From assembly GCA_026989535.1 (NCBI GenBank), contig JALSJD010000217.1, positions 1 through 47,346 of the forward strand: 47,346 nt of DNA, given 5' to 3'. Both the position numbers and the translations under genes were made by a program. This document shows, one piece after another, positions 9,184-16,998 of this stretch (its first letter is position 1; every line of letters starts with the position of its first letter). Below the pieces are notes generated by a model. That model ran no database searches. It was not told where the DNA came from and worked only from the letters and a program-made list of their open reading frames with translations. The stretch is from Cyclobacteriaceae bacterium (lineage in GTDB: Bacteria; Bacteroidota; Bacteroidia; Cytophagales; Cyclobacteriaceae).

Positions 9184-9353
9184 ATAGCGGTTTAAATGCA
9201 AGTGGTTTAAGCGAGTCGTAAGATAAGACTAGTAAACGGAATTTTAATGAAATATCAGCTGCAAGGGAGGTATCCGGACTATAACCCTAACATTCCGACT
9301 AAATCTAAATCTACGTGTACAAATTATTTGATAAAAACTGAAAAACTTTTAAC

Positions 9354-9668
9354 ATGGCTACAAGAGAAGTTATAAAATTATTAAAAAAATATATAGCACT
9401 TTTAAATACCGAAGGGATTTCAGTAAATCGGGCTTTTTTATTTGGGAGCTATTCTAATGATACAGCCTCTGAAACTAGTGATATTGATGTTATGATTGTG
9501 CCTAATAACTACGATGAAGCTGATGATGCCACGGTTGGTAAAATTTGGAGTCTAACCCGAAAAATAAATACGAAAATTGAACCTTTTGTAGTTGGAACAA
9601 AAAAATTTAAAGATAACTCTTTGCCATTAGTTCAAATGATTAAGACAAGTGGAATTGAAATTGTATAA
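9354..9668 (+). CDS. Minimal nucleotidyltransferase (MNT) domain protein, orphan
   Basis: A 104-residue single-domain protein of the DNA polymerase-beta superfamily. The GS motif (Gly31-Ser32) and the metal-binding Asp43 and Asp45 (GSYSN...SDIDVMIV) are intact, and a third acidic residue is likely Glu76 (TKIEPF). Such proteins usually pair with a HEPN partner as a toxin-antitoxin module, where the MNT protein transfers nucleotides to the HEPN RNase. No HEPN gene lies in the 170 bp before it or the roughly 370 bp after it, so it stands alone. Flanking sequence is non-coding and carries inverted-repeat elements. Confidence 0.85.
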   Translation: MATREVIKLLKKYIALLNTEGISVNRAFLFGSYSNDTASETSDIDVMIVPNNYDEADDATVGKIWSLTRKINTKIEPFVVGTKKFKDNSLPLVQMIKTSGIEIV

Positions 9669-10040
9669 CAACACTGTGCAAGTTATTTCTTTACAGTCTC
9701 TTAGGTAAGGGGTGTTTTTAGGTATTCTAAATTACCCATAAACCCGATAGGTTAACCCTGTCCGTCTTGGGCTGTGTCTTCACTATTCATATTTGGGAGG
9801 GGTAGTTTATAGACGAATTCTCAATACTTTAGTCGCTTAAAAATTGAGTCCGCTCCGAAAACAGGCAATTTTCACAAAAAGAGTTGTTTTGGATAAAATT
9901 TTCATTTTTCGAGATTCGGTAATGCTTGAGTATTAGCTAATTGAGAAAGATGGGAATATTGCCAAAAGAAACTTTTTTGGGGTTGAGTGTTTTCGGAGTG
10001 GACTCAAAATTATATTATTGCACCCAAACTTATAATACCT
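9669..10040. other. Gene-free stretch with an inverted-repeat element
   Basis: No credible coding sequence is seen between the nucleotidyltransferase and the DUF819 gene. The right half (9845-10006) is a MITE-like inverted-repeat element, listed separately. The left part (9669-9844) has no recognisable feature. Confidence 0.6.
9845..10006. mobile_element. MITE-like element with 18-bp terminal inverted repeats
   Basis: Left end TGAGTCCGCTCCGAAAAC (9845-9862) and right end GTTTTCGGAGTGGACTCA (9989-10006) are inverted copies with one mismatch. They enclose 126 bp of non-coding, AT-rich DNA. A related end sits alone at 6888-6905. No transposase and no clear target-site duplication are visible. 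Confidence 0.5.
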
Positions 10041-11291
10041 ATGCACGAATCTGCCCCATTAATTACCAATGATGCCATTGTTTTTGGATTGCTAATGACC
10101 ATTTTAATGGTGATATTCAAAACTTCAAGCAGTACCAAAACTGTGTTTGTAAAATTTTATAAATATGTACCTGCATTATTACTTTGTTATTTTATTCCTT
10201 CCATTTTTAACTCAATGGGTATTATTGATGGTGAGCAAAGCAACCTTTATTTTGTAGCCTCTCGGTATCTGTTGCCAGCCAGTTTAGCCTTGCTTACGCT
10301 TAGTGTAGATATGAAAGAAATTAAGAAGCTTGGCTTTAAAGCTATTATTATGTTTTTGGCGGGTACGGTGGGCATAATCATTGGTGGGCCGTTGGCGATT
10401 TTGTTAACATCCATTATTGCCCCCGATGTAGTAGGTGGCGTAGGACCCGATGCGGTTTGGCGTGGTATGACCACCATTGCCGGCAGTTGGATTGGTGGAG
10501 GAGCCAACCAAGCGGCTATGTACGAAATGTTTAAGCCGAGCAATGATTTATACTCAACCTCTATTGCAGTAGATGTAATTGTAGCTAATATTTGGATGGC
10601 TTTTTTGCTGTTTGGAGCGGCTCGCTCTGCCAAAGTAGATAAATTTTTTAATGCAGATGCATCGGCCATTGAACATGTAAAAGAGAGGGTAGAGGCCTAT
10701 CGAGCAGGAATAGCTAAAATTCCGAACTTAACTGATGTAATTACAGTACTAACCGTAGGCTTTATTGCAGCCGCCATTGGGCACGCTGTGGCGGGTATGG
10801 TGGCTCCGTTTATCGAAACTAACTACCCATTTTTAAATGATTATAGCTTAAATAGTACATTCTTTTGGATTGTAATTACTGCCACTATTGTGGGCTTAAT
10901 ATTATCGTTTACAAAAGCTAAAGAGTTAGAGGGAGTAGGGGCATCGCGCATGGGCAGTGTAATGATTTATATTTTGGTAGCCACCATAGGTATGAAAATG
11001 AATGTGCTGGCCATTTTTGATAACCCCGGGTTTTTCTTGGTAGGAGGTTTATGGATGGTTATTCATGTAACCGTATTATTGGTTGTTGCCAAAGTTATAA
11101 AAGCGCCTTTCTTTTTTGTGGCTGTTGGTAGCCAAGCCAATGTAGGCGGTGCTGCGTCTGCCCCCGTGGTGGCGGCAGCTTTTCATCCTTCGTTAGCACC
11201 GGTTGGAGTGCTTTTGGCTGTAATGGGTTACACTCTAGGCACGGCTGGGGCTTATTTTTGCGGCTTACTAATGCAGATGGTGGCTCCGTAA
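10041..11291 (+). CDS. DUF819 (YjcL-like) family membrane protein
   Basis: A 416-residue integral membrane protein with roughly ten to eleven hydrophobic helices. It has the family's glycine-rich blocks GSWIGGGANQAAMYE (mid-protein) and GSQANVGGAASAPVVAAAFHP (near the C-terminus). The two halves look like an internal repeat, as in transporters. DUF819 proteins have no firmly established substrate. I placed the start at the ATG at 10041 (MHESAPLITNDAIVFGLL); the frame stays open upstream to 9987, but that part runs through the end of the inverted-repeat element and would add an unlikely leader. It seems to be a single-gene unit. Confidence 0.88.
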   Translation: MHESAPLITNDAIVFGLLMTILMVIFKTSSSTKTVFVKFYKYVPALLLCYFIPSIFNSMGIIDGEQSNLYFVASRYLLPASLALLTLSVDMKEIKKLGFKAIIMFLAGTVGIIIGGPLAILLTSIIAPDVVGGVGPDAVWRGMTTIAGSWIGGGANQAAMYEMFKPSNDLYSTSIAVDVIVANIWMAFLLFGAARSAKVDKFFNADASAIEHVKERVEAYRAGIAKIPNLTDVITVLTVGFIAAAIGHAVAGMVAPFIETNYPFLNDYSLNSTFFWIVITATIVGLILSFTKAKELEGVGASRMGSVMIYILVATIGMKMNVLAIFDNPGFFLVGGLWMVIHVTVLLVVAKVIKAPFFFVAVGSQANVGGAASAPVVAAAFHPSLAPVGVLLAVMGYTLGTAGAYFCGLLMQMVAP

Positions 11292-11326
11292 GTTTTAAAG
11301 TAGCTGCCAACTTCCGTAATAACTTA

Positions 11327-11620
11327 TTATAATTCATAATCCACCACGACACGGTTAGCGCAAACTTGCCCAATGTATTCTTTTACTTTTACATGTTCTG
11401 GATGCACTTGGTAAGCATCTAAATCCGCTTTGGTATTAAAAGTAGAGTACAGGGCACAGTCATACGCCAATTCCGACTGGCTAAAGTCAACCCCAAATTC
11501 TAAATGCTTTAGTGAAGGAACGCTTTTATTCAAAGCAAGTAACTTGGCTTTTAGCTCAGCTACTATGTTAGATTTATCTAAATCTGTTTTTACGTTAAAA
11601 AATACAATATGTGTTATCAT
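11327..11620 (-). CDS. Dabb (stress-responsive A/B barrel) domain protein
   Basis: A 97-residue protein starting MITHIVFFNVK with His4 in the usual Dabb position. It continues through LKHLEFGVDFSQS, ALYSTFNTKADLDAYQVHPEHVKVKEYI and a C-terminal VVVDYEL strand. This matches the whole ~95-residue dimeric ferredoxin-like barrel. The family includes plant stress proteins and polyketide cyclases, and most bacterial members have unknown function. It lies alone, convergent with the DUF819 gene (35 bp between stops). Confidence 0.9.
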   Translation of the reverse strand: MITHIVFFNVKTDLDKSNIVAELKAKLLALNKSVPSLKHLEFGVDFSQSELAYDCALYSTFNTKADLDAYQVHPEHVKVKEYIGQVCANRVVVDYEL

Positions 11621-11647
11621 TTTTTTAGGTTATTAATGAATATTATT

Positions 11648-11689
11648 ATTTGTTATTTTTTAAAACATTTACTTTATGGACAGGGGCTA
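11648..11689. repeat. Dispersed ~42-bp repeat, copy 2
   Basis: Close match to 6940-6980, sharing ACTTTATGGACAGG and the flanking AT-rich stretch. It overlaps the stop codon of the lipoprotein gene at 11687, again the 3' end of a minus-strand gene. Confidence 0.6.
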
Positions 11690-12055
11690 TTTATAATATA
11701 CTACTTCGTGTACTCTGCCTAAAGCATTAAATCGGAGCGTTAAATTAGCGTTAGTTTTATTAGCAACGTGCTTAGTGCAGCTTGCCCCTGGTTCAATCGA
11801 ATAAACATAAAAGCGTTGAGCCCTTCTGTAAATTTCGTGCATATCGGGCTTTCCAAGTAATTCCTTAATTTGGCTTTGGTCTTTTCCTAAAAGAACGTCT
11901 TTATTTAATACAAGCACATCTACCAACTCAGCCCGTTGCCCTTTACACCCATCTTGGTCTTGAGCCCATGCCTCTTTATCGAACCCATCAATAGTTAATA
12001 AATTTGTACAAGACGTAAATATAAGAATCAATAAAACCCAATTATACCTATTCAT
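11687..12055 (-). CDS. Small lipoprotein, BamE/SmpA-like fold candidate
   Basis: A 122-residue protein with a short signal peptide and lipobox (LIFTSC, Cys16), so probably a lipoprotein. The mature part has a DQSQIKELLGKPD motif followed by two or three beta strands (RFYVYSIEP, NLTLRFNALGRVHEVVYY). That is the pattern of BamE/OmlA-type domains, where a helix and the xLGxPd loop precede a beta-hairpin; this is a fold-level suggestion only. Its first 8 bp overlap the end of the upstream AGMO-like gene, so translation is probably coupled. Its own 3' end is overlapped by a dispersed repeat. Confidence 0.75.
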   Translation of the reverse strand: MNRYNWVLLILIFTSCTNLLTIDGFDKEAWAQDQDGCKGQRAELVDVLVLNKDVLLGKDQSQIKELLGKPDMHEIYRRAQRFYVYSIEPGASCTKHVANKTNANLTLRFNALGRVHEVVYYK

Positions 12056-13268
12056 TAGTAGTAGTTTTTAAAGCCAGTGTTAACCAAATTTTAGAAATTA
12101 TGTAATAATTTGCTACTAGTATAAGTACCCACATATTGGCCATTTCGAAAAAACCAAGAGCCGCTCCTATTGCCAATACAGCCATAAGCCGAAATTTTTC
12201 TGCCCAATGCACCCATTTTTTCATTTCGAACATGCCGCCTGCGGTTATAGCCGTAATCATTATTAAAACAGCTGCACCTGCTTTGAGCAATAGCGCTAGT
12301 TGGGCTTGGTTAAACAAAAACCAAGTGGTAAATGCTAGTATGGATAAAAATTGAAAAAACACATAGCTATTAATTTTCTTCGAAACAACAGTCTCATATT
12401 TTGCATAAGTAGTACGATTTACAGCCTGAGCAGGCCGATAACCGCCAAGATTCGCAGGCAGCCAACCGGGCTTATAAAAAACATAGTTTATTTTGTCAGC
12501 AAAACGAGGCATTCGCTTCATCTCTTTCCACATAACTTTAAAGTGCACAAAATTTGCCCATACGGGGTTCCAACTGTTTATGGGTGTGGTTACACCATAA
12601 GTAGGCTGCTCTTCTTCTTTTTGATAAGTGCCAAATAACTTGTCCCATATAATAAAAGTACCCCCATGGTTTTTATCAATATACTTGGGGTTGCGCCCAT
12701 GATGCACTCGGTGGTGCGATGGCGTAACAAATATATATTCGATAAAGCCGAGTTTGCCAATCAGTTCTGTGTGTATCCAAAATTGGTAGAGCGTTGTGAG
12801 AGCAGCCATTAAAGCAAAATCCAAGGTGTTAAACCCAATGATTGCTAGCGGAAAGAAAAAAATAGAGGTCCATATTGTTTGAAAAGAGCTTTGCCTTAAA
12901 GCGACAGATAGGTTATAATCTTCGCTTTGGTGATGTACTACATGGGCACTCCAAAACAAATTTATTTCATGGCTCATACGGTGTGCCCAATAATAGGCAA
13001 AGTCTGTGGCTACAAACAATAGTATTAATGTGTACCAGTTGGTAGGTATTTGCCAAATGGCCCAATGCTCAAAAATAAATTGATAAATACCAAGCGCAAA
13101 TAGTTTTAAAAATATACCAGAAATTTGCTGTGTTATGCCACAATTAATATTAGTTACCGCATCGTTTAACCTGTATAACTTACGTTTATTAACCCATTGG
13201 ATAATAACCTCTATTATAATAAGCACTGCAAATATGGGTATTGATAATACTATTGGGTTAACGTCCAT
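12048..13268 (-). CDS. Sterol desaturase/fatty acid hydroxylase family protein, AGMO-like
   Basis: Predicted membrane di-iron oxygenase of 406 residues. The histidine boxes are HRMSHEINLFWSAHVVHHQSEDYN (two boxes, about residues 94-117) and SHHRVHHGRNPKYIDKNHGG (about 185-204). N- and C-terminal hydrophobic helices give at least six membrane segments. The HEINLFWSAH...SEDYNLSVALRQS stretch is strikingly like animal alkylglycerol monooxygenase (TMEM195), which cleaves ether lipids with tetrahydrobiopterin, so a role on lipid ethers or related lipids is plausible but unproven. It overlaps the downstream lipoprotein gene by 8 bp. A TACATTTG -7 candidate lies about 42 bp upstream. Confidence 0.88.
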   Translation of the reverse strand: MDVNPIVLSIPIFAVLIIIEVIIQWVNKRKLYRLNDAVTNINCGITQQISGIFLKLFALGIYQFIFEHWAIWQIPTNWYTLILLFVATDFAYYWAHRMSHEINLFWSAHVVHHQSEDYNLSVALRQSSFQTIWTSIFFFPLAIIGFNTLDFALMAALTTLYQFWIHTELIGKLGFIEYIFVTPSHHRVHHGRNPKYIDKNHGGTFIIWDKLFGTYQKEEEQPTYGVTTPINSWNPVWANFVHFKVMWKEMKRMPRFADKINYVFYKPGWLPANLGGYRPAQAVNRTTYAKYETVVSKKINSYVFFQFLSILAFTTWFLFNQAQLALLLKAGAAVLIMITAITAGGMFEMKKWVHWAEKFRLMAVLAIGAALGFFEMANMWVLILVANYYIISKIWLTLALKTTTNE

Positions 13269-13309
13269 CCAAAAATTTGTTTATAACCTTAGCCTGATTA
13301 ATAATTTTT

Positions 13310-13317
13310 CAAATGTA
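13310..13317 (-). promoter_or_regulatory. -7 element candidate for the AGMO-like operon
   Basis: TACATTTG on the minus strand fits TAnnTTTG and lies 42 bp upstream of the start codon. No good -33 TTG at 19-20 bp is visible. An element end begins at 13330, where the upstream promoter part would be. Confidence 0.35.
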
Positions 13318-13329
13318 TTTAATTCTATT

Positions 13330-13348
13330 CAATTAATAGAGGTGTCCT
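13330..13348 (+). repeat. Solo terminal repeat identical to the 21-kb MITE-like element
   Basis: CAATTAATAGAGGTGTCCT is identical to the right end of the element at 21036-21149. No inverted partner is found nearby, so this is a solo end or a deletion remnant. Confidence 0.8.
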
Positions 13349-13387
13349 TAATCTAAATTTTGGGTAAACTTGCACTCTAAAATTTTA

Positions 13388-13843
13388 ATGCAAATGACTT
13401 TTAAGATTATAAACGCACTACGAATTATTTCTCTCATAGTGTTGACACTCGTATTTTTTATTGCCTATGCAGGCTTGCCCGAGCAAGTATTGGTTTTACT
13501 TAATAATGACGGAAGCCCAACTCGGTATGTAGATAAAGATTATTTTTTTTACGGAAGTTTGCTCGTATTATTAGTTACTAACCTGTTATTTTATGTACTG
13601 GCCAACCTGTTAGCAAAATCAGTCACAAAACAAGCAGCAGTAAGCAGCAGATATATACTATCATTATCAATTATTGTAAATATATTCTTTTCGGTGGCAC
13701 TCACGTTTATGGCTATTCTTAATGGGCAAGAGAATTTTGACTATGATTCGTTTGCTCCATTTATCTACTTAAGCTTAGGCTTATTTATAGTTTGGTTGCT
13801 TGCTTACCTTTTTTCTTTAGCAAAGTTAAAAAAAAATGTTTAA
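13388..13843 (+). CDS. Four-helix membrane protein of unknown function
   Basis: I do not recognise the family. The 151-residue protein has about four hydrophobic helices (roughly residues 8-28, 46-70, 82-105 and 118-140). Two short charged stretches probably lie on the same side (LLNNDGSPTRYVDKDYFFYG and NGQENFDYDSFAP), and the C-terminus is basic. The start is set at the ATG at 13388 (MQMTFKI); the frame extends 18 bp further to a TTG that has no visible ribosome-binding site. It stands alone between the AGMO-like gene (divergent) and parE. Confidence 0.6.
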   Translation: MQMTFKIINALRIISLIVLTLVFFIAYAGLPEQVLVLLNNDGSPTRYVDKDYFFYGSLLVLLVTNLLFYVLANLLAKSVTKQAAVSSRYILSLSIIVNIFFSVALTFMAILNGQENFDYDSFAPFIYLSLGLFIVWLLAYLFSLAKLKKNV

Positions 13844-14056
13844 AGTAATTATTTTTTAATTACAACCAATTAGCAGGCTTCGAGATAGTTAAGTGCTGTT
13901 TTTCCTTATTTTGCCCTCTACTTGTAGTTGCGCATATTAACAAAAAGCACTTAATTAGTGGCTCAAATAAACTTTTTCAATCTTTAATTAATAAAGTTGA
14001 ACTAGTTTGTTGTATTGAATAATCACTTTTAAAAACACAAATTCCAAATAATATCG

Positions 14057-15916
14057 ATGGCAGAAGTTAGTAATTATGATGAAGGGAGTATAAAATCGTT
14101 AGATTGGAAAGAACATATTAGGTTGCGGCCCGGTATGTACATTGGTAAACTAGGCGATGGGTCGGCTCAAGATGATGGTATTTATGTGCTTGTAAAAGAA
14201 GTGATAGATAACTGCATTGATGAGCACATGATGGGCTTTGGCAAAACCATCGAAGTAAAAATATCGGAGCAAAGAGTAGAAATTAGAGACTATGGCCGAG
14301 GAATCCCATTAGGTAAAGTAGTCGATTGTGTTTCTAAAATAAATACGGGTGGTAAGTATGATTCAGGCGCCTTTCAAAAATCGGTAGGGCTTAATGGGGT
14401 AGGAACCAAGGCTGTAAATGCACTCTCCAATTATTTTAAGGTGCAATCTTTCCGTAATGGAGAAACTAAATTAGCAGAGTTTACCAAGGGAGAAATAACC
14501 AAAGATGCCAAAGTGGAACCAAGCAATGGAAGAAATGGCACATTCGTTGCATTTGAGCCCGATGATGACGTTTTTAAAAACTACCATTATATACCGGGCT
14601 ATCTTGAAGACCTTATTTGGAATTACGTTTTTCTTAATTCGGGGCTTACCATAAGCCTTAATGGCAAAAAATATTTTTCCGAAAATGGCTTATTGGATTT
14701 GCTCACTCGCAAAGTGCAACAAGATGCGCTACGGTATCCAATTATCCAATTAAAAGGAGAAGATATTGAAGTAGCCATTACACATACAAACCAATACGGG
14801 GAGGAGTATTACTCATTTGTAAACGGGCAATACACCACTCAGGGAGGCACCCATCAGGCCGCTTTTAGAGAGGCGGTTGTGCGTACCGTACGCGACTTTT
14901 TTAAAAAAGAATACGATGCGGCTGATATAAGAGGAAGTATTGTAGCCTCTGTAGCAGTAAGAGTGCAGGAGCCTGTTTTTGAATCGCAAACCAAAACTAA
15001 ACTCGGCTCGCAAAATGTGACCCCCGATGGCCCTACGATGCGAACTTTTGTAAATGATTTTCTTAAAAAAGAACTCGATAACTATTTACATACAAACCCC
15101 GATACTGCTGAGGCACTTCAAAAAAGAATTTTGCAGAGTGAGCGGGAGCGTAAGGAGATTGCAGGCATTAAGAAATTAGCTAATGACAGAGCTAAAAAAG
15201 CCAATTTGCATAATAAAAAATTACGAGATTGTAGAGTCCATCTCAATGATAAAAAAGGAGATTTAAGAGAAGAATCGATGGTTTTTATTACTGAGGGTGA
15301 CTCTGCAAGTGGCTCCATTACAAAATCAAGAAACGTGCAAACACAAGCGGTTTTTAGCCTGAGAGGTAAGCCACTTAATTGCTATGGCCTTACCAAGAAA
15401 GTGGTGTATGAAAACGAAGAGTTTAACCTCTTACAGCACGCCCTTAATATAGAAGATGGCATAGAAGGCTTGCGTTACCGCAAAATTGTGGTAGCCACCG
15501 ATGCCGATGTAGATGGGATGCACATTCGATTATTACTACTAACCTTCTTTTTGCAATTTTTTCCAGATTTAATTAAACATGGGTATGTGTTTATATTGGA
15601 TACACCCTTGTTTAGAGTGCGTAACAAAAAGCAAACCATTTACTGCTACGATGAAACTGAAAAACAAGCAGCCATCGCAAAATTAGGTTCAAAACCAGAG
15701 ATTACACGCTTTAAAGGATTAGGAGAAATTTCGCCCGATGAATTTGGCGAGTTTATTGGCGATGGCATTCGGCTCGACCCTGTAATTCAGCGTGAAGACA
15801 CCAGTATTGAAAAGTTATTAAGCTTTTATATGGGTAAAAACACTCCAGATAGGCAAAAATTTATCATTGATAAATTGCGTGTTGAAAAAGATTTTGTGGA
15901 AGAAGAAATAACATAG
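14057..15916 (+). CDS. parE: DNA topoisomerase IV subunit B (ParE)
   Basis: ATPase and TOPRIM subunit of topoisomerase IV, which unlinks daughter chromosomes. The GHKL ATPase motifs are EVIDNCIDE (about residues 48-56), YGRGIP, and [14 protein letters not shown]. The transducer Lys lies in [10 protein letters not shown]. The TOPRIM domain carries EGDSASGS (about 414-421) and the acidic [10 protein letters not shown]. The 619-residue length fits ParE/short GyrB. Its pairing with a GyrA-like gene that ends in an acidic/proline tail supports parE over gyrB. The next gene, a nuclease, begins 13 bp after the stop and separates it from parC. Confidence 0.93.
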   Translation: MAEVSNYDEGSIKSLDWKEHIRLRPGMYIGKLGDGSAQDDGIYVLVKEVIDNCIDEHMMGFGKTIEVKISEQRVEIRDYGRGIPLGKVVDCVSKINTGGKYDSGAFQKSVGLNGVGTKAVNALSNYFKVQSFRNGETKLAEFTKGEITKDAKVEPSNGRNGTFVAFEPDDDVFKNYHYIPGYLEDLIWNYVFLNSGLTISLNGKKYFSENGLLDLLTRKVQQDALRYPIIQLKGEDIEVAITHTNQYGEEYYSFVNGQYTTQGGTHQAAFREAVVRTVRDFFKKEYDAADIRGSIVASVAVRVQEPVFESQTKTKLGSQNVTPDGPTMRTFVNDFLKKELDNYLHTNPDTAEALQKRILQSERERKEIAGIKKLANDRAKKANLHNKKLRDCRVHLNDKKGDLREESMVFITEGDSASGSITKSRNVQTQAVFSLRGKPLNCYGLTKKVVYENEEFNLLQHALNIEDGIEGLRYRKIVVATDADVDGMHIRLLLLTFFLQFFPDLIKHGYVFILDTPLFRVRNKKQTIYCYDETEKQAAIAKLGSKPEITRFKGLGEISPDEFGEFIGDGIRLDPVIQREDTSIEKLLSFYMGKNTPDRQKFIIDKLRVEKDFVEEEIT

Positions 15917-15929
15917 ACAATCTGTTTTA

Positions 15930-16991
15930 ATGAAAAGCAATCTCCTTAATTCAAATTTTCTTGAACGTGCAGTTGGTTTACTTCAATCGGCAAGGCAGCA
16001 AGTTGTACAACAAGTTAATTTAATAATGGTGCATACCTATTTCGAAATAGGTAGAATGATTATTGAAGAGGAACAGGGAGGAGAAAAGAGAGCTGGCTAT
16101 GGTAAAGGGTTATTAAAAGAGTTATCCAATGTGTTAACTCAAGAATTTGGGAAGGGGTTTTCGGTAGATAATCTTGAGAAAATGCGTAAGTTTTATAGAA
16201 CGTATGGAAAATCCGAAACACTGTCTCGGATTTCTAAAAAAACCATTACCAAAACCCAAAATCATTTCAGATGGAGAGATTTAGAGCAAACTACGTTTAA
16301 ACTAAGTTGGTCGCATTATATAACGTTAATGCGAATGGAGGATGAAAATGAGCGTAGCTTTTATGAAATTGAAGCTGCAAAAAATAATTGGAGCATAAGA
16401 GAGCTTAAAAGGCAATATAATTCGGCTTTATATACCCGACTTACATTGAGTAGAGATAAAAAACAAGTAAAAAAACTAGCTAAAAAAGGGTTAGTAATTG
16501 AAAGTGCAAAAGATGCCATTAAAGATCCGTATGTGCTTGAGTTTATTGGTTTGCCAGAACAGACATCTTATTCTGAAAACGAACTTGAGCAAGCTATCAT
16601 TAATAAATTAGAGATGTTCTTACTTGAGTTAGGTACCGGATTTACATTTGTTGCCCGACAAAAACGAATATCATTTGAAGGAAAACATTTTTACATCGAT
16701 TTAGTTTTCTTTAACAGAATTTTGAACTGCTTTGTGCTTATCGATTTAAAAATTGGAGAGCTAAAGCATCAAGACTTAGGACAAATACAGATGTATGTGA
16801 ATTATTACGACAGAAAAATTAAATTGGAAAGTGAACATAAAACCATTGGAATAATTCTTTGTCAGGATAAAAATGAGGCGGTAGTAAAGTACACATTACC
16901 AGAGAATGAGAAACAAATTTTTGCCAGCAAGTACAAAACGGTATTGCCAAGCAAAAAAGATTTAAAACATTTAATTAAAGAGGTTGGATAG
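15930..16991 (+). CDS. DUF1016/YhcG-type PD-(D/E)XK nuclease domain protein
   Basis: A 353-residue protein with an N-terminal helical DUF1016 domain (about 10-180; ARQQVVQQVNLIMVHTYFEIGRMI, YGKGLLKELSNVLTQEFGKGFS, FKLSWSHYITLMR). A C-terminal PD-(D/E)XK fold follows (about 200-350). The catalytic pattern is visible as FYIDLVFFNR (Asp), then VLIDLKIGELKHQDLGQIQMYVNYYD with a D-L-K in place of the commoner E-L-K. YhcG relatives often occur in accessory regions and restriction-modification loci, and their substrate is not well established. Here it is packed between parE (13-bp gap) and parC (7-bp gap) on the same strand, so it is probably co-transcribed with topoisomerase IV. This placement is unexpected. 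Confidence 0.9.
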   Translation: MKSNLLNSNFLERAVGLLQSARQQVVQQVNLIMVHTYFEIGRMIIEEEQGGEKRAGYGKGLLKELSNVLTQEFGKGFSVDNLEKMRKFYRTYGKSETLSRISKKTITKTQNHFRWRDLEQTTFKLSWSHYITLMRMEDENERSFYEIEAAKNNWSIRELKRQYNSALYTRLTLSRDKKQVKKLAKKGLVIESAKDAIKDPYVLEFIGLPEQTSYSENELEQAIINKLEMFLLELGTGFTFVARQKRISFEGKHFYIDLVFFNRILNCFVLIDLKIGELKHQDLGQIQMYVNYYDRKIKLESEHKTIGIILCQDKNEAVVKYTLPENEKQIFASKYKTVLPSKKDLKHLIKEVG

Positions 16992-16998
16992 AAATATA

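Noticed and set aside
10247-10669. 140-residue antisense ORF inside the DUF819 gene
   Set aside because: It lies wholly within a well-supported membrane protein gene and has no family features.
13845-13863. GTAATTA/TAATTAC hairpin after the four-helix membrane protein gene
   Set aside because: The stem is AT-only and weak; not enough to call a terminator.
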